Below are positions 34,373-36,696 of a stretch of DNA of 36,696 nt, piece by piece. The position numbers and the translations under genes are program-made. Location of the stretch: assembly GCA_027490055.1 (NCBI GenBank), contig JAIXYV010000120.1, forward strand, positions 1 through 36,696. Reading direction: 5' to 3'. Each line of letters begins with the position of its first letter. Position 1 is the stretch's first letter. Source of the DNA: Bacteroidota bacterium. Lineage in GTDB: Bacteria; Bacteroidota; Bacteroidia; NS11-12g; UBA955. The notes beneath the pieces are model-generated. The model saw only the letters and a program-made list of their open reading frames with translations, ran no database searches and was not told the DNA's origin.

Positions 34373-35247
34373 TTCTCTTGTATTTCAAAGCACTTTAGCG
34401 TGCGGTCATCACTGCACGAAATAATAGTGTTTTTATCAATCCACAAAATTTTATTCACTGAACTTGTGTGAGCCCCATATTTTTCGGCACTTATCACTTT
34501 CAACAGCTCGCCCGTCTTAGTCTCCCATAGCTTTATCATCTTATCCATTCCTGAACTCATTACCCAGCGACCATCTTCACTCATTGCAAGTCTGTGAATA
34601 TGCAGCAAATGTGCCTTCACTTCTCTGACACAATCTTTGCCTTTGTACCACTTTAAAACGGCATCTCTGCCACCACAAATCAACTGATCGCCACTTGCAT
34701 CATAACTCAAAGCAAACACCGAATTGTCAAAGGCCTCAATGATACCCTCAAGTTGCAGCGCATGATTCAGCAAATACACTTTGCCATCTGAAGCGCCTAT
34801 CGCATAGCCGTCTTTAACAGCAATGATAATGCGCAGAGATTTACTGCTCAATTGAATCTTTCTTTTGACGTCAAACGCCCCATCAACTTCATACAGACAG
34901 CCATCACCTGCTACAATTAAGGCGCCATCGGTAACTGGCACAACTTCAAAAATGGGCGCGTCGCATAATTGTAGATGTTTCTTCAATGAAAAATCTTCAA
35001 GAAAGAACACCGAGAATAAACCAGAACGGGTACCGGAATACAAGTACCTGTTATCGTTTGCCAGAGTGTACACCGCCTGATGATGCCTGATGACTAAGTT
35101 GCCATCCGCTTCGCCCATGTGCCAGCATACAATCATACCATCGCCTGCGCCGCTAAAAATTCTTTTAGCAGAATGTTCATAACACAAGGCATAAATGGCT
35201 TGGGAATGTCCGGCAAACTCGCGTATTTTTACAACTTCTACTGACAT
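34369..35247 (-). CDS. WD40-repeat protein coupled to dcd
   Basis: 292 residues, cytoplasmic, with no signal peptide. It is built of about six or seven WD40-like units, for example REFAGHSQAIYALCYEHSAK, GAGDGMIVCW, CGGRDAVLKWYKG, HLLHIHRLAMSEDGRWVMSS, GMDKMIKLWE and ISCSDDRTLKCFE, fitting one seven-bladed propeller. WD40 propellers are interaction platforms and no catalytic role is implied. It overlaps dcd by 4 bp downstream. Upstream, its ATG (35247-35245) overlaps the ATG of the divergent phosphopantetheinyl transferase gene. Confidence 0.88.
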   Translation of the reverse strand: MSVEVVKIREFAGHSQAIYALCYEHSAKRIFSGAGDGMIVCWHMGEADGNLVIRHHQAVYTLANDNRYLYSGTRSGLFSVFFLEDFSLKKHLQLCDAPIFEVVPVTDGALIVAGDGCLYEVDGAFDVKRKIQLSSKSLRIIIAVKDGYAIGASDGKVYLLNHALQLEGIIEAFDNSVFALSYDASGDQLICGGRDAVLKWYKGKDCVREVKAHLLHIHRLAMSEDGRWVMSSGMDKMIKLWETKTGELLKVISAEKYGAHTSSVNKILWIDKNTIISCSDDRTLKCFEIQEK

Positions 35248-35842
35248 GCCACTGATACTGGAACGACAAATCGGGACTGCAAAGAAAATAGGCGTTTGGC
35301 AAATAACCGAGCCAATTGATTTTTTTCTTGAACAACTTGTTCAGGCAGATATTCCTTCCATTAGTCGAAAGCGTTTGTTGGAGCAATCTTGTTCCGCTCA
35401 TCTGCTCAACACCCTGCTTAACAACACTGTTCATCATCACTTAGATAAAGACGCTAATGGCAAGCCTTTTTTAAAAGACCATTCGTATAGCGTCAGTTTT
35501 AGCCACTCTAAAGACATGGTGGCTTGTTTAATCGATACCGAAGGCGGACCAACCGGCATTGACATCGAACATACCAGAGAAAGTATACGGGCGATTGCAC
35601 CGAAATTTGTATCAGAAAAAGAAGGATTATTAGAAAAAGATTACTTGCATTTTCATCTTATTTGGGGAGCAAAAGAAGTTTTATACAAAATTTATTCACT
35701 AAAGGAACTCGACTTCCTGGAACATCTTTCAGTTGATTTTCAGAAAGATATAATTGGCCATATCCATAAAAACGGCTATTCTGCCTCTTACAAACTTCAA
35801 TTTGAAGAACTGAATAATTTTATTTTAGTATGGAACATTTGA
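35246..35842 (+). CDS. 4'-phosphopantetheinyl transferase family protein
   Basis: 198 residues from the ATG at 35246 (MPLILERQIGTAKKIGVW). Transfers phosphopantetheine from CoA to a carrier-protein serine. The Mg-binding motif GIDIEH is at 104-109 and WGAKEVLYK at 140-148, the two hallmarks of the Sfp/AcpT-type superfamily; YSVSFSHSKDMVACLI precedes them. It may serve as the holo-ACP synthase for fatty acid synthesis or for a specialised carrier; no carrier or synthase gene is near. An upstream in-frame extension (from 35195) lies wholly in the WD40 gene and is rejected. The start codon overlaps that of the divergent WD40 gene. Its TGA forms part of the downstream inverted repeat. Confidence 0.9.
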   Translation: MPLILERQIGTAKKIGVWQITEPIDFFLEQLVQADIPSISRKRLLEQSCSAHLLNTLLNNTVHHHLDKDANGKPFLKDHSYSVSFSHSKDMVACLIDTEGGPTGIDIEHTRESIRAIAPKFVSEKEGLLEKDYLHFHLIWGAKEVLYKIYSLKELDFLEHLSVDFQKDIIGHIHKNGYSASYKLQFEELNNFILVWNI

Positions 35843-35868
35843 ATATTAAGTAAAAATACTTAATATTG
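35838..35868 (+). promoter_or_regulatory. Promoter with operator-like inverted repeat in its spacer
   Basis: TTTG (35838-35841), 19 nt, then TAATATTG (35861-35868, one mismatch to TAnnTTTG). A perfect 11-bp inverted repeat, AATATTAAGTA (35842-35852) and TACTTAATATT (35857-35867) with a 4-nt A spacer, fills the space between the elements and runs into the -7 box. A dimeric regulator bound there would block the polymerase. Confidence 0.6.
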
Positions 35869-35917
35869 TAATGAAACTCATGCAACGAAAATTGTCATTC
35901 TCGCGTCTTAATACAAA

Positions 35918-36696
35918 ATGAAACACTTTAAAGCCATATTGCTGGTTTTTATCTTGATGAATTCTTATCAGAGTCTTCAAGCCTGTGATGTTATCAACGG
36001 CTCTGATATCAAGTTCATTCATATTAGCCGGTACAAATACCATGTAAAATTTATTCTGTATCATCAATGTGTGTGCAAACTAGGCATCATGCCAAAATTC
36101 ACCATTTCGTGTGATCAACATTTAATTACTATTGTACCACCCCGTACAAGTATCAGAGATATTACACCAGTTTGTAGTAACGGTCAGCCGCCATGCTCAA
36201 ACAGCGGCTACAGTGGAACAAGATATGGTATAGAAGAACATATTTTTGAAGATACGATTGATTTTGAAAAATCCCCTTTTAATGCTATATTAAATGGCAA
36301 TTGCTGCGAAGTTAAATTCAGAGTTGCTCAGCCATGGGGACTGGTTGGAACTACCACCGCAACCACTACTTATGGTGGTGAAGCGATGTTAAACCTTTGT
36401 ACTACAGGCAAAAAAGGCAACAACACTCCTACTTTATCGACCATCCCAATGTCGTTTATGTGCTGTAACCAGCCATTTACTTTTAATAACGGTGTATTTG
36501 ATGCCATCGATTCTGACTCCTTAACCTTCGAACTCGATGAGCCATTGAGTGCTACTTTCGGACCAGTAACCTGGATTGCACCTCTTAATAAAGACATTCC
36601 ATTAACACCCTATTGTCCACCAAATCCAGGAACGGTTAATTGCCGCGCTCTGCCAAATGCAAAACCACCAAGAGGTTTTTACTTTGATAAAGAAAC
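35918..36696 (+). CDS. Start of a large secreted cysteine-rich T9SS/gliding-type protein (partial)
   Basis: An open frame from the ATG at 35918 to the right edge (259 complete codons). The signal peptide MKHFKAILLVFILMNSYQSLQA is followed by CDVINGSDIKFIHISRYKYH and VKFILYHQC. These resemble the start of large Bacteroidota surface proteins that begin with a GGDITY..YRDC-type domain and often end in a type B sorting domain. FMCCNQPFTFNNGVFDAIDSDSLTFELDEP is also typical of that class. About twelve cysteines suggest disulfides. The C-terminus is outside the window, so the sorting type is not seen. A minus-strand frame at 35846-36067 is a shadow. Confidence 0.85.
   Translation, partial: MKHFKAILLVFILMNSYQSLQACDVINGSDIKFIHISRYKYHVKFILYHQCVCKLGIMPKFTISCDQHLITIVPPRTSIRDITPVCSNGQPPCSNSGYSGTRYGIEEHIFEDTIDFEKSPFNAILNGNCCEVKFRVAQPWGLVGTTTATTTYGGEAMLNLCTTGKKGNNTPTLSTIPMSFMCCNQPFTFNNGVFDAIDSDSLTFELDEPLSATFGPVTWIAPLNKDIPLTPYCPPNPGTVNCRALPNAKPPRGFYFDKE

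Noticed and set aside
35846-36067. Minus-strand ORF of 73 codons
   Set aside because: Covers the signal peptide and start of the plus-strand secreted protein, which has better coding features and a promoter.

Overview
The window looks like chromosomal DNA of a Bacteroidota bacterium, probably an aerobic, environmental one near the Chitinophagia/Sphingobacteriia/Saprospiria; this placement is inference. The pointers are an alternative complex III operon (actABCDEF), several secreted proteins with type IX secretion (T9SS) C-terminal sorting domains of types A and B, an RRM protein, and promoters of the Bacteroidota form (TTG/TTTG, 19-21 nt, TAnnTTTG). No tRNA, rRNA, CRISPR array, insertion sequence or phage gene was recognised.

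Layout. 1-3354 (minus): a heavy-metal efflux locus with a short His-rich protein, a four-helix membrane protein and the N-terminal 820 residues of a CzcA/CusA RND pump cut by the window edge. 3378-12190 (minus): the complete ACIII operon, from a TAnnTTTG promoter before actA to a strong hairpin terminator after actF; no cytochrome oxidase genes follow. 12330-17643: a small T9SS protein, a lipoprotein (plus) and a 1242-residue T9SS type B protein. 17761-22265: fmt, a TlpA-like thioredoxin, a large zinc metalloprotease and an RRM protein. 22326-25113 (minus): scoA, mnmD, an ABC ATPase and an exported protein, packed as one unit. 25405-30455 (plus): three tandem paralogous secreted repeat proteins. 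30633-33594: a CPBP membrane protein coupled to a LuxE-like enzyme, head-to-head with a lipoprotein and a kinase-like protein that ends after its phospho-acceptor domain. 33763-33832: a heptamer tandem array. 33836-35842: dcd and a WD40 gene, head-to-head with a phosphopantetheinyl transferase. 35918-end: the start of a large secreted protein.

No single unmistakable new system stands out. The most unusual signals concern gene starts. Two unrelated head-to-head gene pairs share a CATG so that their start codons overlap by two bases. Several genes start only 4-8 nt after a -7 box, which predicts leaderless or nearly leaderless mRNAs, and some of these lack an AUG codon. Other candidates are two possible small RNAs flanking the paralog array, an 11-bp inverted repeat filling the spacer of a promoter, the LuxE-like/CPBP pair, and the DHp-only protein. 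All functions are inferred from reading the sequence; no search was run.
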